Shown: positions 16,111 through 24,399, counted from the first letter of the stretch. The stretch: 64,000 nucleotides of DNA from Amycolatopsis japonica (GCF_000732925.1 NZ_CP008953.1:5022001-5086000), one strand, 5' to 3'. Notes: generated from the sequence alone by a model not told the origin. Numbers and translations: made by a program.

Positions 16111-18216
16111 GTGGCACAGCATCGAGAGGACGCGAAGAACGAGCAGCTGGACGGAAGCCGGGTGGATCCTGAAGGATCCGTGCTGACGACACAGCAGGGA
16201 GTCCGGGTCGACCACACGGACGACTCGTTGACCGCGGGCAGCCGGGGGCCGACACTGCTCGAAGACTTCCACGCCCGCGAGAAGATCACCCATTTCGACC
16301 ACGAGCGCATCCCCGAACGGGTCGTACACGCGCGCGGCGCGGGCGCCTACGGCTTTTTCGAGGCCTATGACGACGCGCTGGCCGACTACACGGTCGCCGA
16401 ATTCCTCACCAGCGGCGAGAAGATCCCCGTGTTCGTGCGGTTCTCCACCGTCGCCGGTTCCCGAGGCTCGGCCGACACCGTGCGCGACGTCCGCGGCTTC
16501 GCGACGAAGTTCTACACCCGCCAAGGCAACTACGATCTCGTGGGCAACAACATGCCGGTGTTCTTCATCCAGGACGGCATCAAGTTCCCCGATTTCGTGC
16601 ACGCGGTGAAACCCGAACCGCACAACGAGATCCCGCAGGCCCAGTCGGCGCACGACACCTTCTGGGACTTCGTCTCGCTCCAGCCGGAGAGCCTGCACAT
16701 GGTGCTCTGGCTGATGTCCGATCGCGCCCTGCCGCGCAGCTACCGGATGATGCAGGGGTTCGGCGTGCATACCTTCCGGCTCGTCAACGCCGAGGGCAAG
16801 GGCACTTTCGTGAAGTTCCACTGGAAACCCGCCCTCGGCACGCATTCCCTGGTGTGGGACGAATGCCAGAAGATCGCGGGCAAGGATCCCGACTTCAACC
16901 GGCGCGACCTGTGGGACGCCATCGAGTCCGGCCAGTACCCGGAATGGGAACTGGGCGTGCAACTGGTGGACGAGGACTCCGAGCACGACTTCGACTTCGA
17001 CCTGCTGGACGCCACGAAGATCATCCCCGAGGAGCAGGTGCCCGTGCGCCCGGTCGGGCGGATGGTCCTGGACCGCAACCCCGACGACTTCTTCGCCGAG
17101 ACCGAGCAGATCGCCTTCCACACCGCGAACATCGTCCCGGGTATCGACTTCACGAACGATCCGCTGCTGCAGGCCCGGAACTTCTCGTACCTCGACACTC
17201 AGCTGATCCGGCTCGGCGGCCCCAACTTCTCGCAGCTCCCGGTGAACCGGCCGATCGCGCCGGTGCACACCAACCAGCGTGACGGATACGGCCAGCAGAA
17301 CGTCCACAAGGGACGGACGAGCTATTTCCCGAACTCGCGTGGCGGCGGCTGCCCGGCGATCGCCGATTCCGGCGTCTTCCGGCACTACACCGAAGCCGTC
17401 GCGGGCAACAAGATCCGGGACCGCAGCGAGAGTTTCAAGGACTTCTACAGCCAGGCGACGCTGTTCTGGAACAGCATGTCGCCGATCGAACGCGAGCACA
17501 TCGTCGCGGCGTTCCGATTCGAGCTCGGCAAGGTCGAGGACCGGGAGGTCCGGGCGCGGACGGTCGCCGAGCTCAACAACGTCGACCACGATCTGGCCGC
17601 CGAAGTCGCCGAGGGGATCGGGGTGAGCGTGCCCGCCGCTCCCGCCACGCCGCACCACGACCGCACGTCCCCCGCGCTTTCCCAGCTGAACCAGCCTTCC
17701 GTGGCGCCGACCAGCCGGAAGGTCGCGGTGCTCGCGGCCGACGGCGTCGACACGATCGGCGTCGGCCGCCTGGTCGAGGCGCTGACCGCCGAGGGCGCGA
17801 TCGTCGAGGTCCTCGCGCCGACCGAGGCCGAACTCCGTCCGGGTGGTGAAGGGGATCCGCTGCGGCCGGACAGGCAGCTCAACACCATGGCTTCGGTGCT
17901 TTACGACGCCGTCGTCGTCCCGTGCGGCCCGAGCGCGATCAACGTCCTCGAACGCGACGGCTACGCGGTGCATTTCGTCGCCGAGGCCTACAAACACGGC
18001 AAACCGGTGGCCGCCTTCGGCTCGGGTCTGGACCTGCTGCGCCGGGCCGGGGTGACCTCGAAACTGGCCGACGACGCCGAAACCCTGATCGACCAGGGCG
18101 TGGTGACCACCACGGCGGCCGAGGCGACCCTCCCCGACGGCTTCTTCGCCTCGTTCACCGCGCAACTCGGCGAACATCGCTCGTGGCTGCGGAAGACCGA
18201 CGCGATCCCCGCGTGA
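16111..18216 (+). CDS. katE: Large-subunit monofunctional haem catalase (KatE/HPII type)
   Basis: 701 aa, typical of clade-2 large catalases. The catalytic His lies in RVVHARGAGAYG, the Asn in NNMPVFFIQDG and the proximal haem Tyr in FSYLDTQ. After about residue 520 comes a DJ-1/GATase-like C-terminal domain starting KVAVLAADGVDT. It destroys hydrogen peroxide in the cytoplasm. GTG 16111 is chosen for its GGGGCGAG upstream and normal hydrophilic N-terminal extension; a longer in-frame ORF runs into the promoter. The sigma-type promoter at 16048 fits general-stress control. Confidence 0.95.
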   Translation: MAQHREDAKNEQLDGSRVDPEGSVLTTQQGVRVDHTDDSLTAGSRGPTLLEDFHAREKITHFDHERIPERVVHARGAGAYGFFEAYDDALADYTVAEFLTSGEKIPVFVRFSTVAGSRGSADTVRDVRGFATKFYTRQGNYDLVGNNMPVFFIQDGIKFPDFVHAVKPEPHNEIPQAQSAHDTFWDFVSLQPESLHMVLWLMSDRALPRSYRMMQGFGVHTFRLVNAEGKGTFVKFHWKPALGTHSLVWDECQKIAGKDPDFNRRDLWDAIESGQYPEWELGVQLVDEDSEHDFDFDLLDATKIIPEEQVPVRPVGRMVLDRNPDDFFAETEQIAFHTANIVPGIDFTNDPLLQARNFSYLDTQLIRLGGPNFSQLPVNRPIAPVHTNQRDGYGQQNVHKGRTSYFPNSRGGGCPAIADSGVFRHYTEAVAGNKIRDRSESFKDFYSQATLFWNSMSPIEREHIVAAFRFELGKVEDREVRARTVAELNNVDHDLAAEVAEGIGVSVPAAPATPHHDRTSPALSQLNQPSVAPTSRKVAVLAADGVDTIGVGRLVEALTAEGAIVEVLAPTEAELRPGGEGDPLRPDRQLNTMASVLYDAVVVPCGPSAINVLERDGYAVHFVAEAYKHGKPVAAFGSGLDLLRRAGVTSKLADDAETLIDQGVVTTTAAEATLPDGFFASFTAQLGEHRSWLRKTDAIPA

Positions 18217-18241
18217 GTTTGCCGCCGTGGCTCCCGGGTAC
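18217..18241 (+). promoter_or_regulatory. Putative SigB/F-type promoter of the GT2-GmhB fusion
   Basis: GTTT (18217-18220, directly after the catalase stop), 15 bases, GGGTAC (18236-18241). The chosen GTG is ten bases further on, again nearly leaderless. Confidence 0.45.
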
Positions 18242-18250
18242 CGGAAGAGG

Positions 18251-19738
18251 GTGACCGACCTCGACTACACGATCGTGATCCCGACGACCGGCCGGGAGAA
18301 CCTCCGCACGCTCCTGGCCGGGATCGAAGCCGCCGGAGAGCCACGGCCGGCGCGGATCGTCGTCGCCGACGACCGTCCCGGCGGCGACGACCTGCGGCTT
18401 CCCTCGTCCACCGTGGACGTCGAAGTCGTCCGCTCCGGCGGGCGCGGTCCGGCCGCGGCCCGCAACGCCGGCTGGCGGCACGCGAAGTCCGAATGGATCG
18501 CCTTCCTCGACGACGACGTGCTGATCGGCTCGGACTGGCCGCGGAAACTCGTCGAGGACCTGCTCTCCCTCGGCCCGGAGACGGCGGCGTCGCAGGCCCG
18601 CCTCGTCGTACCGCTGCCGCCGGACCGCCGCCCGACCGACGACGAACGCGGGACGGCCGGGCTGGAGACGGCCCGGTGGATCACCGCCGACATGGCCTAC
18701 CGCCGGTCCGTGCTCGCCGAGGTCGGCGGCTTCGACGAGCGCTTTCCCCGCGCCTACCGGGAAGACTCGGATCTGGCCCTGAAGGTCGCCAAGGCCGGTC
18801 ATCTCATCGCGCGCGGCGAACGCGTCACCGTCCATCCGCCCAAACGATCGGGTCCCCTGGCCAGCCTGCGCGCCCAGCGGGGCAACGCCGACGACGCGCT
18901 CATGCGGCACGAGCACGGTGTCCTCTGGCGGCAGCAGACCGACGCCGGACACGGGCGGCTCGAACGGCACGCGGTGGCCACCGTGAGCGCGGCCGGCGCC
19001 GTGGCGTTGTTCGCGCTGGGCCGCCGCAAGGCCGCCGCCGCGGCGGCCGGGCTGTGGGCGGGGCTGACCGCCGAGTTCGCGGCGCGCCGGATCGCCCCGG
19101 GGCCGCTCACGCCCGGCGAGGTCGGGCGCATGCTCCTGACCAGCGTGCTCATCCCGCCCGCGGCCTGCTATCACCGGCTGCGCGGGGAGCTGAAACATCG
19201 GCTGTCGCGGAGGCCGCAGGCTCTGCTGTTCGACCGCGACGACACCCTCATCGTCGACGTGCCCTACCTCGACGACCCCGACGGTGTCCGCCCCGTTCCC
19301 GGCGCCGGAGACCTCCTGCGCGCTGTGCGCGCGGCGGGGATCAGGATCGGCGTGGTCAGCAATCAGTCCGGGGTGGCCAAAGGCCTGATCACCCCGGACC
19401 GGCTGGCCGCGGTGAACGCCCGCGTCGAAGAGATGCTCGGCCCGTTCGGCACCTGGCAGGTCTGCGTGCACGACGACGGCGACGGCTGCGCCTGCCGGAA
19501 ACCCGCGCCCGGGCTGGTGCGGCAGGCCGCGGAGGCACTCGGCGTGGACGTCCGGCGCTGCGTGGTCATCGGCGACACGGGAGCCGACGTCGACGCAGCC
19601 CTCGCGGCCGGGGCGCGCGGAATCCTCATCCCGACCGCCCGGACCCAGCCGGAGGAGATCGAGCGTGCCCGCCGCCGGGCGACCGTCGCGCGCGACCTCG
19701 CCGAAGCCGTCCACCTGGCCGTCGCGGGTTCCCGATGA
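18251..19738 (+). CDS. Fusion of GT2 glycosyltransferase and GmhB-like HAD phosphatase
   Basis: 495 aa. Residues 1-230 form a GT-A family 2 glycosyltransferase (IVIPTTGR, then DDDV as the DxD-type metal motif, and the EDSDLA acid). About 240-320 holds an Ala-rich hydrophobic stretch, probably membrane-associated. From about 325 comes a HAD domain with DRDDT (motif I, Asp where GmhB usually has Gly), VSNQSG, CRKPAPG and GDTGAD. GmhB removes the C7 phosphate of heptose bisphosphate, the step missing from the operon at 2.8-4.8 kb. The fusion is unusual. Confidence 0.82.
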   Translation: MTDLDYTIVIPTTGRENLRTLLAGIEAAGEPRPARIVVADDRPGGDDLRLPSSTVDVEVVRSGGRGPAAARNAGWRHAKSEWIAFLDDDVLIGSDWPRKLVEDLLSLGPETAASQARLVVPLPPDRRPTDDERGTAGLETARWITADMAYRRSVLAEVGGFDERFPRAYREDSDLALKVAKAGHLIARGERVTVHPPKRSGPLASLRAQRGNADDALMRHEHGVLWRQQTDAGHGRLERHAVATVSAAGAVALFALGRRKAAAAAAGLWAGLTAEFAARRIAPGPLTPGEVGRMLLTSVLIPPAACYHRLRGELKHRLSRRPQALLFDRDDTLIVDVPYLDDPDGVRPVPGAGDLLRAVRAAGIRIGVVSNQSGVAKGLITPDRLAAVNARVEEMLGPFGTWQVCVHDDGDGCACRKPAPGLVRQAAEALGVDVRRCVVIGDTGADVDAALAAGARGILIPTARTQPEEIERARRRATVARDLAEAVHLAVAGSR

Positions 19739-20760
19739 ACGTCCTGGTCGCGAGGATGGACAACCTCGGCGACGTCCTGCTGGCCGGTCCGTGTGTCCGC
19801 GCGGTCGCGGCGGGTGCCGAACGGGTGGTCCTGCTGGCCGGCCCCCGTGGCCGCGCCGCGGGCGAACTGTTGCCCGGCGTGGACGAGGTCGTCACCTGGT
19901 GCGCGCCGTGGATCGACCCCGAGCCGCCGCCGGTCGCCCGGGACGAGACCGAAGCGCTGGTCCGGCGTCTGCGCGAATACTCCTTCGACGCGGCGCTCGT
20001 GCTGACGTCGTTCCACCAGTCCCCGCTCCCGCTGGCCCTGCTGCTGAGGATGGCGGGCGTGCCCTGGATCGGCGCGATCAGCGAGGACTACCCCGGATCG
20101 CTGCTGGATCTGCGGTACCGGGTGCCCGGTGACCCGCCGGAACCGGTGCGGATGCTTTCCCTGGCCAAGGCGGCGGGCTTCTCGTTGCCGCCCGGCGACG
20201 ACGGCGGGCTCGCGATCCGCGGGCCACTGCCGCCGGTGGAGAGGCTGGTCGGCGACGAGGACTACGTGGTCGTCCACCCCGCCGCGTCGGTCCCGGCGAG
20301 GCAACCATCTGCCGACCGCTCGGCCGCGATCGTGCGGGCACTGCAGGCCGCCGGACGCCGTGTCGTCGTGACCGGCTCGCCGTCGGAAAGCGCACTGACC
20401 AGCCAGGTCGCCGGGGACGCGCTCGATCTGGGCGGCCGTACGGACCTGCCCGAACTGGCGTCCGTACTGGCCGCGGCCGACGTGGTGGTGGCACCCAACA
20501 CCGGCCCCGCCCACCTCGCGGCCGCCGTCGGCACCTCGGTGGTCTCGTTGTTCGCCCCTGTGGTGCCGTCGTCGCGCTGGGCGCCGTACGGGGTGCCGTC
20601 CGAAGTGCTCGGCGACCAGCACGCGGCGTGCCGGGACAGCCGGGCCCGGGTCTGCCCCGTGCCCGGCCACCCGTGCCTGGACCGCGTCGCGCCCGAAGCC
20701 GTCGCCGACGCCGTGGCGCGCCTCAGCCGGGCGTGGTCTCGCCGCCCAGCGCGGCGATGA
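19735..20760 (+). CDS. Glycosyltransferase family 9 (heptosyltransferase-like)
   Basis: 341 aa GT-B protein with the GT9 start ARMDNLGDVLLAGPCVRA, VVHPAAS and the donor-site segment NTGPAHLAAAVGTSVVSLF. Its ATG overlaps the stop of the GT2-GmhB fusion (ATGA), which ties it to heptose metabolism. Three Cys near the C-terminus (AACRD, RVCPV, HPCLD) are in a pattern also seen in some GT9 enzymes. Its last 38 bases overlap the convergent SDR gene, a tight tail-to-tail arrangement. Confidence 0.87.
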   Translation: MNVLVARMDNLGDVLLAGPCVRAVAAGAERVVLLAGPRGRAAGELLPGVDEVVTWCAPWIDPEPPPVARDETEALVRRLREYSFDAALVLTSFHQSPLPLALLLRMAGVPWIGAISEDYPGSLLDLRYRVPGDPPEPVRMLSLAKAAGFSLPPGDDGGLAIRGPLPPVERLVGDEDYVVVHPAASVPARQPSADRSAAIVRALQAAGRRVVVTGSPSESALTSQVAGDALDLGGRTDLPELASVLAAADVVVAPNTGPAHLAAAVGTSVVSLFAPVVPSSRWAPYGVPSEVLGDQHAACRDSRARVCPVPGHPCLDRVAPEAVADAVARLSRAWSRRPARR

Positions 20761-21577
20761 CCTCACCGCTGTAGTACGACGACAGCCGGTTGGACGCCAG
20801 GAAGACGTATGACGGCGCGAGGTCGTCCGGATGAGCGGCGCGCTCGAACGGGACCTGGAGGCCGAACTTCTCCACCTTCTCCGGCGGGAACGTCGACGGG
20901 ATCAGCGGTGTCCACACCGGACCGGGCGCGACACAGTTGATCCGCACACCGCGATCGGCCAGCGCCTGCGCCATCGCGTATGTCCAGGCGTGCACGGCGC
21001 CCTTGGTCGCCGAATAGTCGATCAGCGATTTGTTGCCCCGCAAGCCGTTCACCGAGCCGGTGTTGATGATGACCGAGCCCTCGCCCAGATGGGGCAAGGC
21101 GGCGTTCGTCACCCGGAAGAAGCTGTGGATGTTCACGTCGAAGGTATGCGTCCACTGCTCGTCGGTGAGCTCCTCGGGGGAGTCGACCGGCCATTGCGTG
21201 GCGACGTTGTTGACCAGGATGTCCAGCCCGCCGAGCTCCTTCACCGTCCGGTCCACGATCTCGCGGCACTGCGCCGCTTCAGCGAGATCACCCGGAAGAA
21301 GGAGGCACTCACGCCCTTCGGCGCGAACGCGTTCCTCTGTGTACTTCGCGTCCTCGTGCTCGTTGAGATACGCGATCGCCATGTCGGCGCCTTCTTTCGC
21401 GAAGGCGATGGCGACCGCGCGGCCGATCCCGGAATCGCCGCCGGTGATCAAGGCACGCTTGCCGGCCAGCAACTCGCGGCCCTCGTAGTCCTCCATGGAG
21501 TCACGAGGCGGCGGGTCCATCTTCGACGTCACGCCCGGCGGTTCCTGCTGCTGCGGCGGCCGGAGTTTCTCTGCCAT
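20723..21577 (-). CDS. General-stress SDR oxidoreductase (YhdG/YhxC type)
   Basis: 284 aa classical SDR with the N-terminal extension of stress-type members (Pro-rich, MEDYEGRELLAGKRAL). TGGDSGIG is the cofactor loop at about 46-53, NNVATQ, the catalytic Ser in TGSVN and Y-S-A-T-K follow. Related Bacillus proteins belong to the SigB regulon; here too a SigB/F-like motif lies upstream at 21612-21637. Substrate unknown. It converges with, and overlaps, the GT9 gene. Confidence 0.88.
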   Translation of the reverse strand: MAEKLRPPQQQEPPGVTSKMDPPPRDSMEDYEGRELLAGKRALITGGDSGIGRAVAIAFAKEGADMAIAYLNEHEDAKYTEERVRAEGRECLLLPGDLAEAAQCREIVDRTVKELGGLDILVNNVATQWPVDSPEELTDEQWTHTFDVNIHSFFRVTNAALPHLGEGSVIINTGSVNGLRGNKSLIDYSATKGAVHAWTYAMAQALADRGVRINCVAPGPVWTPLIPSTFPPEKVEKFGLQVPFERAAHPDDLAPSYVFLASNRLSSYYSGEVIAALGGETTPG

Positions 21578-21611
21578 CGGGTTCCCTCCCGTCGGGTGCT
21601 TTCGGGGAGGG

Positions 21612-21637
21612 TTACCCGGATGGCCGCGCGCCTGAAC
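21612..21637 (-). promoter_or_regulatory. Putative SigB/F-type promoter of the stress SDR
   Basis: Minus strand GTTC (21637-21634), 16 bases, GGGTAA (21617-21612), 34 bases before the ATG at 21577. Confidence 0.5.
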
Positions 21638-21663
21638 ATGGCCCTTGCGGCGCCCGCGGGCGC

Positions 21664-21703
21664 GTTGCGAAAGCCACTTTCGGGACGTCTGATGTCCCGA
21701 AAG
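21664..21703. repeat. Left part of a family-B palindrome interrupted by the IS110 element
   Basis: Runs GTTGCGAAAGCCA through GATGTCCCGAAAG and then stops. The expected continuation TGGCTTTCGCGACAC appears only at 23044-23058, on the other side of the IS element. Rejoining the two rebuilds a palindrome like those at 10244-10300 and 49448-49504. Confidence 0.85.
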
Positions 21704-21718
21704 ATGCTCCTATTGATG

Positions 21719-22807
21719 TCAAGGGGTGTGGGTGAGGGTGGCGAGGTCTGCGATGAGGGCTTGGTGGATTTCGCGGGCTATGTAGCGTTTGAGGCAGCGG
21801 ATGATGTGGCGTTTGGGGAGTCCTTCGGTGGTGCGTCGTTCGACGTAGGCGCGGGTGCTGGGGCAGTGGCGCATGCGGACGATGGCGATGCGGTAGAGGG
21901 CGGCGTTGGCGTGGCGGTCGCCGCCGCGGTTGAGGCGGTGGCGGGTGGTGCGGCCGCTGCTGGCGTGGATGGGTGCGGCGCCGCAGAGGTGCGCGAAGCG
22001 GGCTTCAGTGGTGATGCGGTCGGGGTTGTCGCCGGCGGTGGTCAGGAGTTGCGCGGCGGTGTCGGGGCCGACGCCGAACAGGGCGGTGGTGGCGGGCAGT
22101 GCCTGCCGGGTCAGGGTGGCCAGTTCTGTTTTGGTGTCGGTGATTTCGTCGGTGAGGTGCTGGATGCGGCGGGCGAGGCGGCGTAGCGCGGTTTTGACGG
22201 CGGTGCGCGGGTCGGTGAGGTCGGTGCCGGGGCGGAGCCGGGCGCAGGTGGTGATCAAGGTGGTGCCGGTGAGCGGGGTGAGGGTTTCGCGCAGCGCCGC
22301 GGGGGCGGTGACGATCAGGGCGTCGAGCTGGTTGAGCGCGGCGGTGCGGGACTTGACCGCTCCGTTGAGTGCTGTGCGCAGTGCGGAGATCGCCGCGGCG
22401 GGGCCAGTGCCTGCTTTCGGGGTCGTGCCGGCCTGACCGGACAGCACGGCGCGGGCGGCGTTGATCGCGTCCTGGGCATCGGTTTTCCCTGCGCGGCGGC
22501 GGGTGTGCCGGTCGGGCTGGTTGACCTCCACCACCGTGACGTCCTCGGCGGCCAGGTGGCGGGCCAGCCCGGCGCCGTAGGAACCGGTGCCCTCGACACC
22601 CACCCCGGTGACCACGCCAAACCCGCCCAACCAGGCCAGCAGAGCCGTGTATCCGGCCGTGGTGGCCGGGAACGTGCGGGTCCCCAGACACCGCCCGAGG
22701 TGATCCAGCGCGGCGGCGGTGTGGGTGTCCTTATGGGTATCGACCCCGCCGGTCACCAGGGTCGTGTCGACGGCATGCTGCTGATCGGTCATCCTGGTCA
22801 CTGCCAT
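21719..22807 (-). CDS. IS110-family DEDD/serine recombinase
   Basis: 362 aa, intact. The N-terminal RuvC-like domain shows the acidic residues in GVDTHKDTH, VGVEGTGSYG and GKTDAQDA; a coiled-coil-like helical middle follows. The C-terminal Transposase_20 domain has FGVGPDTAAQLL and the segment CGAAPIHASSGRT, which carries the catalytic Ser. It would excise the element as a circle and insert it under bridge-RNA guidance. ATG at 22807. Codon use resembles its host. Confidence 0.95.
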   Translation of the reverse strand: MAVTRMTDQQHAVDTTLVTGGVDTHKDTHTAAALDHLGRCLGTRTFPATTAGYTALLAWLGGFGVVTGVGVEGTGSYGAGLARHLAAEDVTVVEVNQPDRHTRRRAGKTDAQDAINAARAVLSGQAGTTPKAGTGPAAAISALRTALNGAVKSRTAALNQLDALIVTAPAALRETLTPLTGTTLITTCARLRPGTDLTDPRTAVKTALRRLARRIQHLTDEITDTKTELATLTRQALPATTALFGVGPDTAAQLLTTAGDNPDRITTEARFAHLCGAAPIHASSGRTTRHRLNRGGDRHANAALYRIAIVRMRHCPSTRAYVERRTTEGLPKRHIIRCLKRYIAREIHQALIADLATLTHTP

Positions 22808-22829
22808 TCCGTGTCTCGATCGGGTTGAA

Positions 22830-23043
22830 CGGATGGCACGTACCGGGCCGGGATGGACAACACAGTGATGGGTGTCCTGGTGGCACAGGCTCCTATCAAG
22901 TCACATCCCCGGCCTGGTCACGTGCATGAACAGAGACCCAGCACGAGCCGGCAGATCTTTCGCAAGACAACCCCAACCAGGGCGTCAGTGGCTTTCCGAG
23001 CCAGACCCCGCCAGAACTCCATCCACACACATCATCATCACTG
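22830..23043 (-). ncRNA. Predicted bridge RNA of the IS110 element
   Basis: Non-coding leader upstream of the recombinase, transcribed with it. Read 5'->3' on the minus strand it contains GAAAGCCACT (22996-22987), identical to the left target half; a stem-loop; TTGCGAAAG (22965-22957), complementary to the right target half of palindrome copies; then ATAGGAGC (22896-22889), identical to the element's right end; a second stem-loop; and CATCACTG (22870-22863), complementary to the left end CAGTGATG. This is the order left/right target guides then left/right donor guides described for IS621-type bridge RNAs. Ends are approximate; expression is inferred. Confidence 0.75.
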
Positions 23044-23058
23044 TGGCTTTCGCGACAC
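23044..23058. repeat. Right part of the interrupted family-B palindrome
   Basis: TGGCTTTCGCGACAC, the outer arm missing from the copy that stops at 21703. Confidence 0.85.
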
Positions 23059-23085
23059 GCTCCCCGGCCGATCTCGTCCGCAGGT

Positions 23086-23138
23086 GTTGCGAAAGCCACT
23101 TTCGCAACGTTCAAGGTTGCGAAAGTGGCTTTCGCAAC
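23086..23138. repeat. Family-B palindrome, intact copy beside the IS element
   Basis: GTTGCGAAAGCCA ... TGGCTTTCGCAAC with an inner ACTTTCGCAAC/GTTGCGAAAGT pair. This variant matches the predicted right-target guide of the neighbouring bridge RNA perfectly over nine bases, better than the copy actually occupied. Confidence 0.85.
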
Positions 23139-23154
23139 CACCTGCGGCAGGACT

Positions 23155-23209
23155 GTCCGTGAAGGCCTCCTTGAGGGACTCTGGGTCCCTCAAGGAGGCC
23201 TTCACGGAC
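23155..23209. repeat. Family-A palindrome, second copy
   Basis: Same arms as 10147-10205 (GTCCGTGAAGGCC ... GGCCTTCACGGAC) and the same loop. Confidence 0.85.
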
Positions 23210-23260
23210 TTGTAATGCGCCACACAAGCCCCATGAGCACCAGCAGTCACAACGGCCGCG

Positions 23261-23370
23261 CGTGAAGGACCCCTTCCCTCGGCTCAGCCGAGGAAACTCG
23301 ACCTTCACACCTTCCCGAGTACATGAAGGCCCCCTTCACTGCGCTAGACGCAATGAAGGGGTCCTTCACG
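23261..23370. repeat. Two degenerate GTGAAGG...CCTTCAC palindromes
   Basis: First unit 23261-23309 (CGTGAAGGACCCC, CTCGGCTCAGCCGAG core, CCTTCAC) is an imperfect form of the element at 33734-33784. Second unit 23322-23370 (ATGAAGGCCCCC ... GGGGTCCTTCAC) resembles 55944-55988. With the copies at 23086 and 23155 they fill the 345-bp gap between the IS element and the biosynthetic cluster; the gap holds no gene I can support. Confidence 0.75.
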
Positions 23371-23388
23371 TACCACGAGGCCCAAGCC

Positions 23389-24399
23389 TCAGTGCACCCG
23401 CCGATCCCCGGCAACCCCCCGATACCGAATCGTCCACAAGCTCCGCCGGATGTAAGTACGCTGCAGCCACCGATCCCGCCCGTTGTGCCGCGCGAAGAAC
23501 TGCGACCGCGCGTGCAGGCCCTTCCGGTTGTTGATCAGCAGCGCCGTCCCCGGCTCGAGCTTGACCTGATGCGCGACCTCACGGCAGACCCGCTGCAGCT
23601 CCTCCAGCGCCTGCTCCGCCTCGACGGTCTCCCCCACCACACCGTTGGCCGACACCGCCACTTCGGGCGATTCCGCCGGCCCGGAGATCACCGGCACCAG
23701 GTCGGAGAGCACGTCCGCCCCGTTGGCCACGTCACGCACGTAGCTGCCGGGCGCGTTGAGCCGGAACAGCGGACGGCGCAGGACGTCGAGCACTTCCGGG
23801 TCCAGCGCGGCCGAGATGTCCCTGCCGTCGGCGTAGTAGGTGACGGCTTCCTTGTTGCCGTCCTGGCGGACGCAGTTCAGCACCAGGAAGTCCGGATTGG
23901 ACACATCGTAGCGGCCGACCTCGTCGTGCACGATGTCGTTGTGGAAGTTCAGGAACACGTGCGAGCTCTGGTTCGTCTGGCTCCGCGCACCCGCCGACAC
24001 CGGGACGACGTCGTGCACGAGCCGCCCGCTCTTCTCGGTGGTGAACCCGACGGGCTCGCCGAGCAGCTGGCTCAGTCCCAAAAGGACGGTCTCCGCGACG
24101 AACGTCTTCTTGTCCTTGCTGGGTTCGCCGTCGATCGGCGTCTCCGGCAGTTCCGGGTCCACCGGCAGGTTGCGCACGAGCGCGACGCCGGGGGTGTCGA
24201 CGTGCCTGCCGAAGTCCAGGATCGTCTGCAGCTGGTCGATCGGCAGCTTCGAGAACGTGACCCGGAGCATCGCCAGCGAACGGTCGATGTCGTCGACGGG
24301 GTTCGGGAAGGAACGCAGGTCTCTCCCGATCGTGTTCCGGACCTCGTCGTCGAGGACGACCTCGGCGAAAGTGCTGACTAGGGTTTCCTTGCTGGTCAT
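23389..24399 (-). CDS. Fe(II)/2-oxoglutarate dioxygenase, clavaminate-synthase/VioC/AsnO-like amino-acid hydroxylase
   Basis: 336 aa, the length of free amino-acid beta-hydroxylases of the TauD/CAS family. The facial triad starts with H153-N-D155 (family members often have HxE), the distal His and 2-oxoglutarate Arg lie in the C-terminal HARSQFFARHNGRDRWLQR region. It probably hydroxylates the side chain of arginine, asparagine or a derived residue; with a DDAH-like hydrolase and a carbamoyltransferase in the same operon, arginine is a fair guess. The ATG overlaps the antiporter stop. Last gene of cluster operon A. Confidence 0.85.
   Translation of the reverse strand: MTSKETLVSTFAEVVLDDEVRNTIGRDLRSFPNPVDDIDRSLAMLRVTFSKLPIDQLQTILDFGRHVDTPGVALVRNLPVDPELPETPIDGEPSKDKKTFVAETVLLGLSQLLGEPVGFTTEKSGRLVHDVVPVSAGARSQTNQSSHVFLNFHNDIVHDEVGRYDVSNPDFLVLNCVRQDGNKEAVTYYADGRDISAALDPEVLDVLRRPLFRLNAPGSYVRDVANGADVLSDLVPVISGPAESPEVAVSANGVVGETVEAEQALEELQRVCREVAHQVKLEPGTALLINNRKGLHARSQFFARHNGRDRWLQRTYIRRSLWTIRYRGVAGDRRVH

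Larger units (their letters stand above)
21704..23043 (-). mobile_element. IS110-family insertion sequence, about 1340 bp
   Basis: Bounds are set by the two halves of the interrupted family-B palindrome, with a one-base ambiguity (the G at 23043 can belong to either side). In transposase orientation the left end starts CAGTGATGATG and the right end finishes AATAGGAGCAT. No terminal inverted repeat or long target duplication is seen, as is normal for IS110. It holds one recombinase gene, a 235-bp 5' non-coding leader and only 15 bp after the stop. The insertion is clean and looks recent. Confidence 0.85.

Noticed and set aside
23086..23370. CRISPR-like array
   Set aside because: Repeats here are different palindrome families, not one direct repeat with regular spacers, and there are no cas genes.
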